Source of the DNA: Bradyrhizobium sp.
GTDB lineage: Bacteria > Pseudomonadota > Alphaproteobacteria > Rhizobiales > Xanthobacteraceae
NCBI GenBank assembly: GCA_030681365.1
Contig: JAUXWH010000255.1
Coordinates: forward strand, 1 to 51,319
DNA: 51,319 bases
Reading direction: 5' to 3'
A model generated the notes under the pieces. It was not told the origin of the DNA. It made no database searches and was given only the letters and a program-made list of their open reading frames with translations. This document shows, one piece after another, positions 9,164 to 16,881 of this stretch. A program made the position numbers and the translations under genes. The stretch's first letter is position 1. Every line of letters starts with the position of its first letter.

Positions 9164-9652
9164 TCACCTGCCGCGCTTTCCCTTGCGGGCCTTCTTCGTT
9201 GCTTTCCTCGGCGCTCTTTGCTCAGCCTTCTTCCCGCGCTTCTTCGCTTTTTTGGCCGGGGCTTTGGCGGCCTTCCTGGCCGTTTTCCTGGCCGTTTTCT
9301 TGGTCGTCTTCTTGGCCGTCGCCCCCGTTACTTTCTTGCCTGCCGATTTTTTCGCGGTTTTCCCGCTGGATTTCGCGCTTGCCTTCCGCGCCGTCTCGCC
9401 CCTCGCCGCCTTCGCCACCCGCTTGGATACCGCACGGTTCTTGCGCTTCGGCGGCACGGCGACCGGCGCGAGCATCAACGGATCGGAAACGACACCTTCG
9501 GCGGCGAGCGGCATGTAGGCCACCGCGCGCTCGTCCGCCTTCAGGGCGGGTACGTCCACCTTCATGGCATCAGAAACAGCGTCTGTCGCGACCTTGGTGA
9601 TGTCCTTCACCGTGTCCGTAAATTTCTCCAGGATCGATTTGTCGTTGTCCAT
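9164..9652 (-). CDS. Histone H1-like Lys/Ala-rich protein
   Basis: Protein of 162 aa in two parts. An acidic, amphipathic N-terminal region (about 1-70) contains ILEKFTDTVKDITKVATDAV. A long low-complexity C-terminal tail of Lys, Ala, Thr and Arg has repeated AKKTTKKTARK-like units, as in bacterial histone-H1-like/AlgP-type nucleoid proteins. The tail should bind DNA. I chose the ATG at 9652 over the in-frame GTG at 9676 because GGAGGG lies four bases upstream and because the stress-type promoter at 9685-9709 would put transcription initiation at or very near the GTG. It converges with the DUF2809 gene, leaving 13 bases between them. The tail is compositionally biased, so homology searches with it will mislead. 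Confidence 0.75.
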   Translation of the reverse strand: MDNDKSILEKFTDTVKDITKVATDAVSDAMKVDVPALKADERAVAYMPLAAEGVVSDPLMLAPVAVPPKRKNRAVSKRVAKAARGETARKASAKSSGKTAKKSAGKKVTGATAKKTTKKTARKTARKAAKAPAKKAKKRGKKAEQRAPRKATKKARKGKRGR

Positions 9653-9684
9653 TTCGCCCTCCGAAAGATCCATCACGGGAACCT

Positions 9685-9709
9685 AACGGAACCGAGCGCC
9701 GCGGGTTCC
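9685..9709 (-). promoter_or_regulatory. EcfG-type general stress promoter upstream of the histone-like gene
   Basis: On the minus strand, GGAAC (9709-9705) is followed by 16 bases and then CGTT (9688-9685). This matches the general-stress sigma EcfG consensus known in alphaproteobacteria. The -10 is 33 bases from the ATG at 9652. Confidence 0.7.
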
Positions 9710-9710
9710 A

Positions 9711-10889
9711 TCACTCCGCCAACTGAAACCGCTCGAAGCGGTGCAGCTCCTGCTCGATGCGCGCGTTAAATTCCTTGCGCGCGCCCCGGGCCGCGCCCGC
9801 GCCGACCCAGCTCCATTTCTGCACCAGCAGTTTGCGGCTCTTGCGGTCGGTTTTGAGATCGAGGGCTGCGACGATGTCGTCGCCGACCAGCACCGGTAGC
9901 GCGAAATAGCCGAACACCCGCTTTTCCTTCGGTACATAGGCCTCGAAACGGTGGCCGTAATCGAAGAACAGTTCGGTGCGCTTGCGCTGGATGATCAGGG
10001 GATCGAACGGGGAGAGGATGTGCACTTGATCGGAGCCGCCCTCGCCTGCGCGCTCCAGCGTCGCGGGCTCCGCCCAATGCTCCTGCTTGCCGGCGCCTGC
10101 CAGTGCGACCGGCACCAGCTCCTTGCGGCGGACCCTTGATCCGATCAGCCGCCGGACCGCCGGCTTGCTCGGCGCATCGAGATGGCAGATCGAATCCAGG
10201 CTGACGATGCCCTGCGCACGCAAGGCGCGGTCGAGCAGATAGGCGGTGGTTTCGCTGACCGACGCCGGCTTTGGAGGTTTATTGGGCGGCGCGTCCCAGC
10301 CGAAGTGCCGCGTCATCAGGTCGTAGGTTTTCAGCATGCCGATGCGTTCGGAGATCGTCAGCATCCCGGTGTAGAACAACAGCTGCAGCGCCCGCTTCGA
10401 GGGCTTGCGGCTGGCCCACAGATGCTCCTTGTCGAGCAGCACGTCGTCGTCGATGTCGCGGATGGTCAGCGCGCCGTCCCGCCGGATCAGCCGCAGCACC
10501 TTGCGCAGATCGGCCGGCTTGACCGAGGTCAGCCATTTGTGGCCCTCGCGCTTGTGCCGCCGCATCGCCGGCAGGAAGAAGCGCAGATCCTTCGACGGCA
10601 CATAGGACAGCGCGTGGGTCCAGTATTCGAACACGCTCTTGTCGACGCTCTGGGCCTGCCGCAGATCGACGCGGCGGTAGTCGGGAATCCGGTTCCAGAG
10701 AATATGATGGTGGCAGCGCTCGATCACATTGATGGTGTCGATCTGAACATAGCCGAGATGCGTCACCGCGGCGGCAGTCGCCTGCGGCCCCGCGCCGAAC
10801 GGCGCCGGGGTATCGAGCCGCTGGGCGCGCAGCCAGATCCGGCGGGCCTCGGTCTTATCAAGGGGATGGGATTCAACATCGCGGGGCAT
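9711..10889 (-). CDS. YcaQ-like winged-helix DNA glycosylase family protein
   Basis: Member of the HTH_42/YcaQ-AlkZ superfamily (392 aa), which excises bulky or crosslinked alkylated bases. Near the N-terminus it has a Q49-I50-D51 motif (VQIDTINVIER). The QxD form is the catalytic signature reported for the YcaQ-like branch, whereas AlkZ-like enzymes have QxQ. The His-rich HHHIL and R/D-rich SRVRRKELV segments fit tandem winged helices. The C-terminal RFEAYVPKEKRVFGYFALPVL block is typical of the family. It is transcribed alone on the minus strand. The family assignment is strong; the lesion specificity is inferred from the motif only. Confidence 0.85.
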   Translation of the reverse strand: MPRDVESHPLDKTEARRIWLRAQRLDTPAPFGAGPQATAAAVTHLGYVQIDTINVIERCHHHILWNRIPDYRRVDLRQAQSVDKSVFEYWTHALSYVPSKDLRFFLPAMRRHKREGHKWLTSVKPADLRKVLRLIRRDGALTIRDIDDDVLLDKEHLWASRKPSKRALQLLFYTGMLTISERIGMLKTYDLMTRHFGWDAPPNKPPKPASVSETTAYLLDRALRAQGIVSLDSICHLDAPSKPAVRRLIGSRVRRKELVPVALAGAGKQEHWAEPATLERAGEGGSDQVHILSPFDPLIIQRKRTELFFDYGHRFEAYVPKEKRVFGYFALPVLVGDDIVAALDLKTDRKSRKLLVQKWSWVGAGAARGARKEFNARIEQELHRFERFQLAE

Positions 10890-10952
10890 CGCGCGGCAAT
10901 GTAGCCGGATTCGCGTACGAGGAAAGCCGCACCGCCCGCGGGCGCGAAGACG

Positions 10953-11345
10953 TCACACCAATTCAATTCGTGCGTGGTGCCCGGGGGCAGCGGCAAGACG
11001 TTGGTCATGGGTCAGCAGGGGAGCATCGAGCACTTCCGCCAGGGCGACGTAAATGGCGTCATAGGCCGTCAGATTGTTCCGCAGTTCCCAGACGCGCGGC
11101 AACAGGAAATCGTGCGGATATCGGTGCAACGGAAAATCAGCGAGGTCGGCGAGAGCCGTGCGGCCGCGCTCGGCATCAATCTCGCGGTTTGCGGCATACC
11201 GGCGAATGACTTGCGCAACTTCGACGTCGAGCAAATGGGGCGTGTGCAACGTCTGAGCGGGCTCGAACATCCGCCGCTCTACCGCTCGCGCGGCTGGCAA
11301 GCGAAGAAGTGCTTCGAGCATGGCCGAAGCATCGACGACAATCAT
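10953..11345 (-). CDS. vapC: VapC-like PIN-domain ribonuclease toxin
   Basis: Toxin of a type II toxin-antitoxin system, 130 aa, the typical PIN-domain size. The four acidic active-site residues are visible: D5 (VVDAS), E42 (DVEVAQ), D96 (AYDAIYVALAE) and D114 (THDQRL). They should coordinate Mg or Mn for RNA cleavage. The start codon overlaps the antitoxin stop (ATGA), so translation is coupled. The RNA target is unknown; VapC enzymes commonly cut tRNA. Confidence 0.9.
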   Translation of the reverse strand: MIVVDASAMLEALLRLPAARAVERRMFEPAQTLHTPHLLDVEVAQVIRRYAANREIDAERGRTALADLADFPLHRYPHDFLLPRVWELRNNLTAYDAIYVALAEVLDAPLLTHDQRLAAAPGHHARIELV

Positions 11346-11572
11346 CGGCCATCGCGCTCAGCGCGAACCGCCTCTGCCGAATCTACCGAAAGGGTCATTG
11401 CCGATCGGCTTTCCAGGCGGCCTCGCAGTTCGTCAATGGTCGGCCGCTCGGCCACTTGACGGATCTCACTGAGCAAATAGTCGGAAAGCGACATGCCTGC
11501 GAGCGCCGCCCGCGATTTCAGCCTGCGATGCAGCGCATCCGGCACATTGCGAATTTGAATCATCGCTGCCAT
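11342..11572 (-). CDS. vapB: VapB/FitA-like ribbon-helix-helix antitoxin
   Basis: Antitoxin of about 76 aa that precedes and overlaps the PIN toxin gene. The N-terminal ribbon-helix-helix region (IQIRNVPDALHRRLKSRAA, then GMSLSDYLLSEI) is FitA/Arc-like and should bind the operon operator. The C-terminal part (PTIDELRGRLESR) should wrap the toxin. Candidate starts are ATG 11572, ATG 11563 and TTG 11578. I use 11572, because no strong ribosome site separates them. Confidence 0.85.
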   Translation of the reverse strand: MAAMIQIRNVPDALHRRLKSRAALAGMSLSDYLLSEIRQVAERPTIDELRGRLESRSAMTLSVDSAEAVRAERDGR

Positions 11573-11604
11573 GTGCAAAAGATATTCACATGTGCACTAC
11601 ATGT
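11570..11604. promoter_or_regulatory. Candidate VapBC autoregulatory operator
   Basis: The region just upstream of and over the antitoxin start has three copies of a CATGT-type hexamer. CATGTG at 11570-11575 and CACATG at 11587-11592 form an inverted pair with an 11-base spacer, and an ACATGT palindrome follows at 11599-11604. Multiple palindromic sites next to the antitoxin start are usual for RHH-type autoregulation. Binding is inferred only. Confidence 0.4.
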
Positions 11605-11855
11605 CAATTTGACAAGCGAAGCGGCGGCCAGCCCGATGCGACAAAGGCAATCTTCTTGGCCCGCACCCGCCCCGTGACCTGGATCACGTCGCGCGGGGCA
11701 CCATCGAACGGGGGTGCCGGACGCTGCGACGGACGGAAGAGCCCGGGCGGTTGGTCGGTTTTACCAGTGTGAGCCACGTCACATCCACGGCCTTTCGACC
11801 GGTTTATCGTTCAACCATCAAAGCGCCATCGGGCGTCACAGTGAGGATTACGACA

Positions 11856-12497
11856 ATGACCAGCTTTTACAGACTTTCCACCCTCTCGGCGATCACGCTC
11901 GGTACCGCGCTGTCGATGACGGCGGGCCTGGCCATTGCCGGCGAAAAGGTTTCGGCCGACCAGATCCTGAATGCGCTGCAGCCGAAGAAGCCGCTGACCC
12001 GCGGCCTGTCGGCGGGACCGCAGGTCGATCCGGCGGTCGAGGCCAGGCAAATCAAGTTCGTCGATACCCTGCGCAACCGCAAGACCCGGTCGCTCTCGCT
12101 CGGCGAGCGCGAGGAAATCGCCGAACTCGCGGCAAGCAAGCCCAAGATCGAGCTGGAGATCCAGTTCGACTACAACTCGGCCGACATCAGCAAGGCCTCG
12201 ATGCCGGCGGCGCAGGAACTGGGCAAGGCACTCTCGAATGCCAGCCTGAAGGGCTCGACCTTCGTGGTCGCCGGCCATACCGATGCGGTCGGCAGCGAGC
12301 CCTACAATCAGGATCTGTCGGAGCGCCGCGCCGATACCATCAAGCGGTTCCTCATCGAGCAATACGGCATCAACGGCGCCGATCTCGTCACCGTCGGCTA
12401 CGGCGAGAGCAAGCCGAAGGACGCCAACACGCCGCTCGACCCGGTCAACCGCCGCGTCCAGGTCGTCAACATGGACACCAAGACCGCCGCGAAGTAA
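11856..12497 (+). CDS. OmpA-family peptidoglycan-binding protein
   Basis: Exported protein of 213 aa. The signal peptide covers about residues 1-28 (LGTALSMTAGLAIAG). A linker precedes the C-terminal OmpA domain (about 95-210). The peptidoglycan-binding motif is clear: FDYNSADI, then VAGHTDAVGSEPYNQDLSERRA, whose Asp and Arg bind diaminopimelate. No outer-membrane barrel is present, so it is probably periplasmic or attached by other means. The frame is open 105 bases upstream, but GAGGA precedes only the ATG at 11856 and only that start gives a signal peptide. The 11605-11855 upstream region has no gene I can support. Confidence 0.88.
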   Translation: MTSFYRLSTLSAITLGTALSMTAGLAIAGEKVSADQILNALQPKKPLTRGLSAGPQVDPAVEARQIKFVDTLRNRKTRSLSLGEREEIAELAASKPKIELEIQFDYNSADISKASMPAAQELGKALSNASLKGSTFVVAGHTDAVGSEPYNQDLSERRADTIKRFLIEQYGINGADLVTVGYGESKPKDANTPLDPVNRRVQVVNMDTKTAAK

Positions 12498-12520
12498 CGC
12501 TCGAGCCGCGACCAATCATT

Positions 12521-12549
12521 TCAGCCCGCGCGTATTCCGCGCGGGCTGA
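12521..12549. terminator. Bidirectional-type hairpin terminator
   Basis: Perfect 12-bp stem (TCAGCCCGCGCG, loop TATTC, CGCGCGGGCTGA) between the convergent OmpA-like and GT39 genes. It lacks a long U tract. Confidence 0.65.
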
Positions 12550-12563
12550 TGGCATTTGCGCCA

Positions 12564-13868
12564 TCAGATCCAGCTCTGGAACAGCATCAGCCGGACGAAC
12601 GTTTCCATCGACGTCCCGACAAAGGCCACCGTGATCGGCAGCATCGCGGCGAAGCCCGCGCCGGCGGCCGCAACGAAAGCCCACAACAGCCAGCGCGGGC
12701 TATTGCCCCGCCGCAGCACATAGACCAGCACGAGGCTGGCCAGCGTAGCGGCCGGCAAATAATAATACAGGAAGCCGAGCGTCCGCGGCAGCAGCGCCCA
12801 GGCCAGATATGGCCCGGCATAGAACGCCAGGATCAGGAAGGCGTCTGCCCGGCGCGTCACGATCCAGTCGCGCAGGCAAACCGCCAGCGCCGGCAGCGCC
12901 ACCCACAGCACCACGGGATTGCCGAGGAACACCACCGCCGCAATCCGGTCGTCGGCGACCTTGTCGAACAGATACCAGACCGGCCGCACCAGAAACGGCC
13001 AGGACGGCCACGAACTCATATAGATGTGGCCCGCGATCGCGGTCGTGGTGTTGTCGCTGAAAATCCTGCGCTGGGCTTCGAGCAGATCGGAAAGCGACAG
13101 GCCGTAGAGCGGCACGAAGGTCGCGAGATAGGCCGCCGCCGGGACCAGCACGAAGCAGGCGGCGAAATGATAAGACCTGAAATCCGGCCACAGGCCGGGC
13201 CGGTACCAGTCGCCGGCATTGGCATCGGCAAACTGCGTGCGCCACCCCTGCAGCAGCCGGATCACGGCGACGATCACGATGCAGACCGCGAGCCCAAACA
13301 GCCCGCTCCATTTGCAGGCGACCGAAAGACCGAACGCCAGGCCGGCGAGCGCGAACCAGCGATGCGGCCGTGACTGGCGAAAACCGTGCATGAACGCCGC
13401 GACTCCCAACAGCCCGAACGCGAGCGAAAATATATCCAGCATCGCGATCCGCGCCTGCACGAACACCATCTGGTTGAAGAAGGCGAGCAGGGCCGTCGCG
13501 ATCGCCGGGCCTTGCGCCGCGAACAGCGCGAGGCCGCAAAGATATATCGCGACGATCGAAAGCGACCCGAACAGCACGCCCGGATAGCGCCAGCCCAGCG
13601 GCACATCTCCGAAGGCGCGGATCGACAAGGCGATCAGCTGTTTGCCGAGCGGCGGATGCATCGGATTGAGCATCGGGCTCGGCATTACGGGCTCCAGCAT
13701 CTGCCGCGCCGCCGGCACGTAATGCACTTCATCGAAATAGAATTTTTCCGGCGTGGTGATGCCGACCAGCAGCGCGAGATGCGCGACAACGAAAATGATG
13801 GCGGCGATTGCTGCGCTCCGCGCAGCGGAATTTTCCGGAACAGAAGGTGATTCGCGCACAGGGCTCAC
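12564..13868 (-). CDS. PMT/GT39-like polyprenyl-phosphate glycosyltransferase
   Basis: Polytopic membrane protein of 434 aa with about ten hydrophobic segments. It resembles the protein O-mannosyltransferase (GT39, dolichyl-phosphate-mannose protein mannosyltransferase) fold. After TM1, the first extracytoplasmic loop carries the catalytic-type acidic pair FYFDEVHYVPAAR. NPMHPPLGKQLIAL follows, a block typical of PMT enzymes. It should transfer a sugar from a lipid-phosphate donor to an acceptor outside the cytoplasm. The acceptor is unknown, whether protein, lipid A or polysaccharide. It is transcribed alone and divergently from the FecR/beta-barrel pair. Confidence 0.8.
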   Translation of the reverse strand: MSPVRESPSVPENSAARSAAIAAIIFVVAHLALLVGITTPEKFYFDEVHYVPAARQMLEPVMPSPMLNPMHPPLGKQLIALSIRAFGDVPLGWRYPGVLFGSLSIVAIYLCGLALFAAQGPAIATALLAFFNQMVFVQARIAMLDIFSLAFGLLGVAAFMHGFRQSRPHRWFALAGLAFGLSVACKWSGLFGLAVCIVIVAVIRLLQGWRTQFADANAGDWYRPGLWPDFRSYHFAACFVLVPAAAYLATFVPLYGLSLSDLLEAQRRIFSDNTTTAIAGHIYMSSWPSWPFLVRPVWYLFDKVADDRIAAVVFLGNPVVLWVALPALAVCLRDWIVTRRADAFLILAFYAGPYLAWALLPRTLGFLYYYLPAATLASLVLVYVLRRGNSPRWLLWAFVAAAGAGFAAMLPITVAFVGTSMETFVRLMLFQSWI

Positions 13869-14052
13869 GGATTCATGGCTTTATCGAAATGTCGAGTGTG
13901 GGCGGAGCAAATTTTTAAGTCCACCGCATTGAACGCAATTCGTTTTCGCCGTCACCAACCATCGGGGTCATATGCCGACGCTTGTGATATTTTTACAACA
14001 TCGCATGCGCGCGCGATCCGGTACGATGCGGGATAAATCGATCGGTCATGAA

Positions 14053-14772
14053 ATGAATTGGCGTCACTGCATTTTCCTTGTTTGCGCGTTTTTTCTATCA
14101 GCCGCGCTGGTGGCAGGGCCTGCTCGCGCGCAAACGCGCGTCGGCGAAGCCGCCGTCGTCAAGAACGAAGTCGTCCGCGTGATGGCCTCGAGGACCACGC
14201 CGATCAATGTCGGCGATAGCGTGGTGCGCGACGAGACCGTGCGCACCGGCACCGAAAGCGCGACGCGGCTGGTGATGGCCGACAGCACCAACCTTTCGCT
14301 CGGCCCCAATTCCACGCTCAAGCTCGACCGCACCGTGTTCGACGATGCGCACAGCTATCGCGATATCTCGATCAAGCTGACGACGGGCGCGTTCCGCTTC
14401 GTCACCGGCAATTCGGACAAGTCCGCCTACAAGATCCAGACCCAGGTCGCGACCATCGGCGTGCGCGGCACCATTCTCGACATCCTGTCCCAGCGCGGCA
14501 AGACCACCGTGGTGCTGCGGGACAACGGCGCCTCGCGGGTCTGCACCCTCTCCTTCCAGTGCACCGAGCTGACCAAGCCCGGCGATACCGCCATCATCAC
14601 CTTCGCCGGCGGCAGGTATACCCTCCTGAAATCCGGCACGCCGCCCTGGACCTTCGCCTGTGGTGCTGCGGCAGGACTCTGCAACACCACCCAATACGCC
14701 GATGCGACGCCGACCATTACGCCGCCTGTCGATGACGGCAGTGATCCCACCGGCATGCTGTGCGGGCGATAG
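14053..14772 (+). CDS. FecR-domain periplasmic protein
   Basis: Secreted protein of 239 aa with an N-terminal signal peptide (FLVCAFFLSAALVAG, then ARA). A FecR domain (about 45-150) contains GDSVVRDETVRTGTESAT and the KIQTQVATIGVRGTILDI block. Unlike classical FecR anti-sigma regulators it has no cytoplasmic helix-turn-helix part and no extra TM segment. The C-terminus is Cys-containing (C177, C182, C210, C217 and C237 by my count), so disulfides are possible. I chose ATG 14053 because upstream in-frame ATGs (near 14005 and 14026) would bury the signal peptide. It is followed after one base by the beta-barrel gene, implying a functional pair. Confidence 0.75.
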   Translation: MNWRHCIFLVCAFFLSAALVAGPARAQTRVGEAAVVKNEVVRVMASRTTPINVGDSVVRDETVRTGTESATRLVMADSTNLSLGPNSTLKLDRTVFDDAHSYRDISIKLTTGAFRFVTGNSDKSAYKIQTQVATIGVRGTILDILSQRGKTTVVLRDNGASRVCTLSFQCTELTKPGDTAIITFAGGRYTLLKSGTPPWTFACGAAAGLCNTTQYADATPTITPPVDDGSDPTGMLCGR

Positions 14773-14773
14773 G

Positions 14774-15856
14774 ATGGCAAATTTCACCCGCAGCTTTTTC
14801 ATTCCGGCCGCGCTTGCCGCGGCAATTTCGCTGGTGCTGATTCCGGCGCTGACCACTCCGGTATCGGCGCAGACGTATTCCCCTTCACCCACGCCGACGC
14901 CCACTGCCTCGCCAAGCCCGACGCCTTCGCCCACACCGAGTCCGACGCCGACTCCAATCGGTTCGGATTCCAGCGCGGGATCGGTCAAGGACCTGGCCAA
15001 GCAACGCTTCAACCAGATGATCACCAACCGGGTGCTCGGCACGGTGCTGCTCGGCGTCAACGAACAGGTCAATTGCGGCGATTGCGTCAGCGCGTTCGGC
15101 TCCGCGGGCTCGTTCTCGGCCGGCATTCATGGCCGCAAGAACCTGACGTCCAATCTGGCGCTGCTGGCGGGCATCGCCTATGCGCAGTACGACGAAGGCG
15201 GCTACAGCGTCACAAGCGCGCCGATCGGCGCCTTCGCGCTGCGCTACGATTTCACCGACTGGGGTTCATCGCGGCCGTTCTTCGACATCGGCGCCATCCT
15301 GTCGCCGTTCCAGAAGGTACGCTACCGCCGCAGCTATCAGACCAGCCTCGGCCCGGTGTCGCTCGAGAGCGAGACTACCAGCGAGAATTACGGCGTCTAT
15401 GGCCGCGCAGGCTGGATCAGCCGGCTGTCGCCGCGCGACGAGGTCGCAGCTTCCGTCGAGGTCTGGCAGATGTGGCAGCGGGTCAAGGGCTACAGCGATC
15501 CGGCCGCTGTGGCCTTCAACCCGTTCGACGCGAACATCGCCACCGGCACCGACAAGACCACCCTCGTCAAGATCGGCGGCCAGTGGACGCATCTGTGGGG
15601 CAACAGCATCGAGACCAATATCAACGGCGGGTTCGTGCAATCCTTCGCCACCAGCTCCGGCATCGTCGCCACCGTCACCGGCGAGGGCACCGTTGTGCCG
15701 ACGATCGGCAACCAAAGCTGGTTCGAATATGGCGGCCGTGTCGGCTACCGCATCAGCAAGGGCTGGATCGCCGACCTCTTCCTCAACGGCACCGCCGGCC
15801 CGCAACCGGTCGGCAACACCCTGCATGGCGGCGTCGGGCTGCGCATCACATATTAG
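14774..15856 (+). CDS. Outer-membrane beta-barrel (autotransporter-barrel-like) with PT-rich linker
   Basis: Protein of 360 aa. The signal peptide runs to about residue 33 (VSAQT). A low-complexity Pro/Thr/Ser stretch of about 30 residues follows (repeats of SPTPTP). A C-terminal barrel-like domain has alternating aromatic strands and ends in the aromatic-terminated strand GVGLRITY. The aromatic C-terminus fits outer-membrane insertion. A Cys pair (CGDC) lies just before the barrel. It starts one base after the FecR-domain gene. The FecR-barrel pairing suggests a surface structure, but neither partner has a passenger domain or a known function. Confidence 0.75.
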   Translation: MANFTRSFFIPAALAAAISLVLIPALTTPVSAQTYSPSPTPTPTASPSPTPSPTPSPTPTPIGSDSSAGSVKDLAKQRFNQMITNRVLGTVLLGVNEQVNCGDCVSAFGSAGSFSAGIHGRKNLTSNLALLAGIAYAQYDEGGYSVTSAPIGAFALRYDFTDWGSSRPFFDIGAILSPFQKVRYRRSYQTSLGPVSLESETTSENYGVYGRAGWISRLSPRDEVAASVEVWQMWQRVKGYSDPAAVAFNPFDANIATGTDKTTLVKIGGQWTHLWGNSIETNINGGFVQSFATSSGIVATVTGEGTVVPTIGNQSWFEYGGRVGYRISKGWIADLFLNGTAGPQPVGNTLHGGVGLRITY

Positions 15857-15959
15857 GCTGTGACGATATTCGCTTGAAGCGACGGGGTCGCTTCTCTTCT
15901 CTTCTCCCTCGCCCCGCAAGCGGGAAGAGGTGAACCAGGTCTCCGCGCCGGCGGGGCCG

Positions 15960-16391
15960 TCAGGCGTCGGACATGGCGGACTGCGCCGCCGTCGCCGCTG
16001 CGACATCCATCCACATCACTTCCCAGATGTGGCCGTCGGGATCCTCGAAACTGCGGCCGTACATGAAGCCGTAGTCCTGCTGCGGGCCCGGATCGACACC
16101 ACCGCCCGCGGCCTGCGCCTTGCCGATCATGTCATCGACGGCCTCGCGGCTGTCGGCGGAAAGGCAGATCAGCACCTCGCTGGAGGTCCTTGCATCGGCA
16201 ATCTTTTTCGGCGTGAACTGGCGAAACTTGTCATGGGTCAGCAGCATGGCGTGGATGGTTTCGGAAAACACCATGCAGGAGGCGGTGCCGTCGCTGAATT
16301 GCTCGTTCTTTTCGGCGCCGATAGCTTGATAGAAGGCGGTGGCGCGGGCGAGATCGCTGACAGGCAGGTTGACGAAGATCATTTTGGCCAT
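15960..16391 (-). CDS. VOC-family (glyoxalase/bleomycin-resistance-like) protein
   Basis: Small cytoplasmic protein (143 aa) of the vicinal-oxygen-chelate fold. It begins MAKMIFVNLPVSDLARATAFY and ends with the second-module motif YGRSFEDPDGHIWEVMWMD, where the conserved His and Glu lie. The start at 16391 has an AAGGAG ribosome site; an upstream in-frame start would add an unlikely Arg-rich leader. The substrate is unknown. The sequence is of the PhnB-like/uncharacterised VOC class rather than true glyoxalase I. Confidence 0.85.
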   Translation of the reverse strand: MAKMIFVNLPVSDLARATAFYQAIGAEKNEQFSDGTASCMVFSETIHAMLLTHDKFRQFTPKKIADARTSSEVLICLSADSREAVDDMIGKAQAAGGGVDPGPQQDYGFMYGRSFEDPDGHIWEVMWMDVAAATAAQSAMSDA

Positions 16392-16480
16392 GAAGGGGCT
16401 CCTTTGGCGTTGTATGGCCAAAGGACGAACCTGATGGCGCCGATCCGACACCAGGTTTCAGATTTTTTTTGGGAAGCGTA

Positions 16481-16786
16481 TCACCAGGAACGGGTGCCCG
16501 TGTCCCGCCTGTTGGCGGGGATATGCTTGGTGAAAATCCGCACCACCGCCCCCTTCACGGGCCTGGTGTCGTCGAACAGCCTCGACGCAATTTGCTCGAT
16601 GGCGTCGCGATATTCGAGAAACTGCCCCTGCCTCGCGGTGCTCGGCGAGCCCCGCACCCCCGCAAGCTCGTCCATCGCGGCATCGCTGATCTGGCAGTCG
16701 ACCGTCTCGCCGCCGTTCAGCATGGTGAAGCCGAACGCCAGGCGTTCGTCGTCATATCCGACAATGCGACCACGCGTCAGCGGCAT
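16481..16786 (-). CDS. Small DUF1488-like protein
   Basis: Protein of 101 aa beginning MPLTRGRIVGYDDERLAFGF. The order of motifs (short beta-rich N-terminus, then CQISDAAMDEL and YRDAIEQIASRLFD) resembles DUF1488 proteins, a family of unknown function. The assignment is by eye and moderate. It lies alone between the VOC gene and a palindromic repeat, on the minus strand. An upstream in-frame ATG at 16801 is possible. Confidence 0.6.
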   Translation of the reverse strand: MPLTRGRIVGYDDERLAFGFTMLNGGETVDCQISDAAMDELAGVRGSPSTARQGQFLEYRDAIEQIASRLFDDTRPVKGAVVRIFTKHIPANRRDTGTRSW

Positions 16787-16810
16787 CGAAAGCTTCCCCA
16801 TCGCCCCTGG

Positions 16811-16876
16811 TCATTCCGGGCACGGCGAAGGCGCGAACTCAAGCGACAGGCGCGATGCGCCTGTCGCCGGGAATGA
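16811..16876. repeat. Palindromic repeat between cupin and DUF1488-like genes
   Basis: A perfect inner hairpin GCGACAGGCGC (16843-16853) and GCGCCTGTCGC (16857-16867) has a GAT loop. It is flanked by outer arms TCATTCCGG (16811-16819) and CCGGGAATGA (16867-16876). It resembles the CGTCATTCCGG family of the element at 4480 but has a different centre. It could also terminate the cupin transcript. Confidence 0.6.
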
Positions 16877-16881
16877 GTCCG

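Noticed and set aside
12549..13373. 274-codon plus-strand frame opposite the GT39 gene
   Set aside because: Shadow frame; the transmembrane pattern and family motifs belong to the minus strand.
14880..14965. Repeated Ser-Pro-Thr-Pro codons, considered as a tandem repeat or CRISPR-like array
   Set aside because: It is a coding low-complexity linker in the beta-barrel gene; unit size and spacing do not fit CRISPR.
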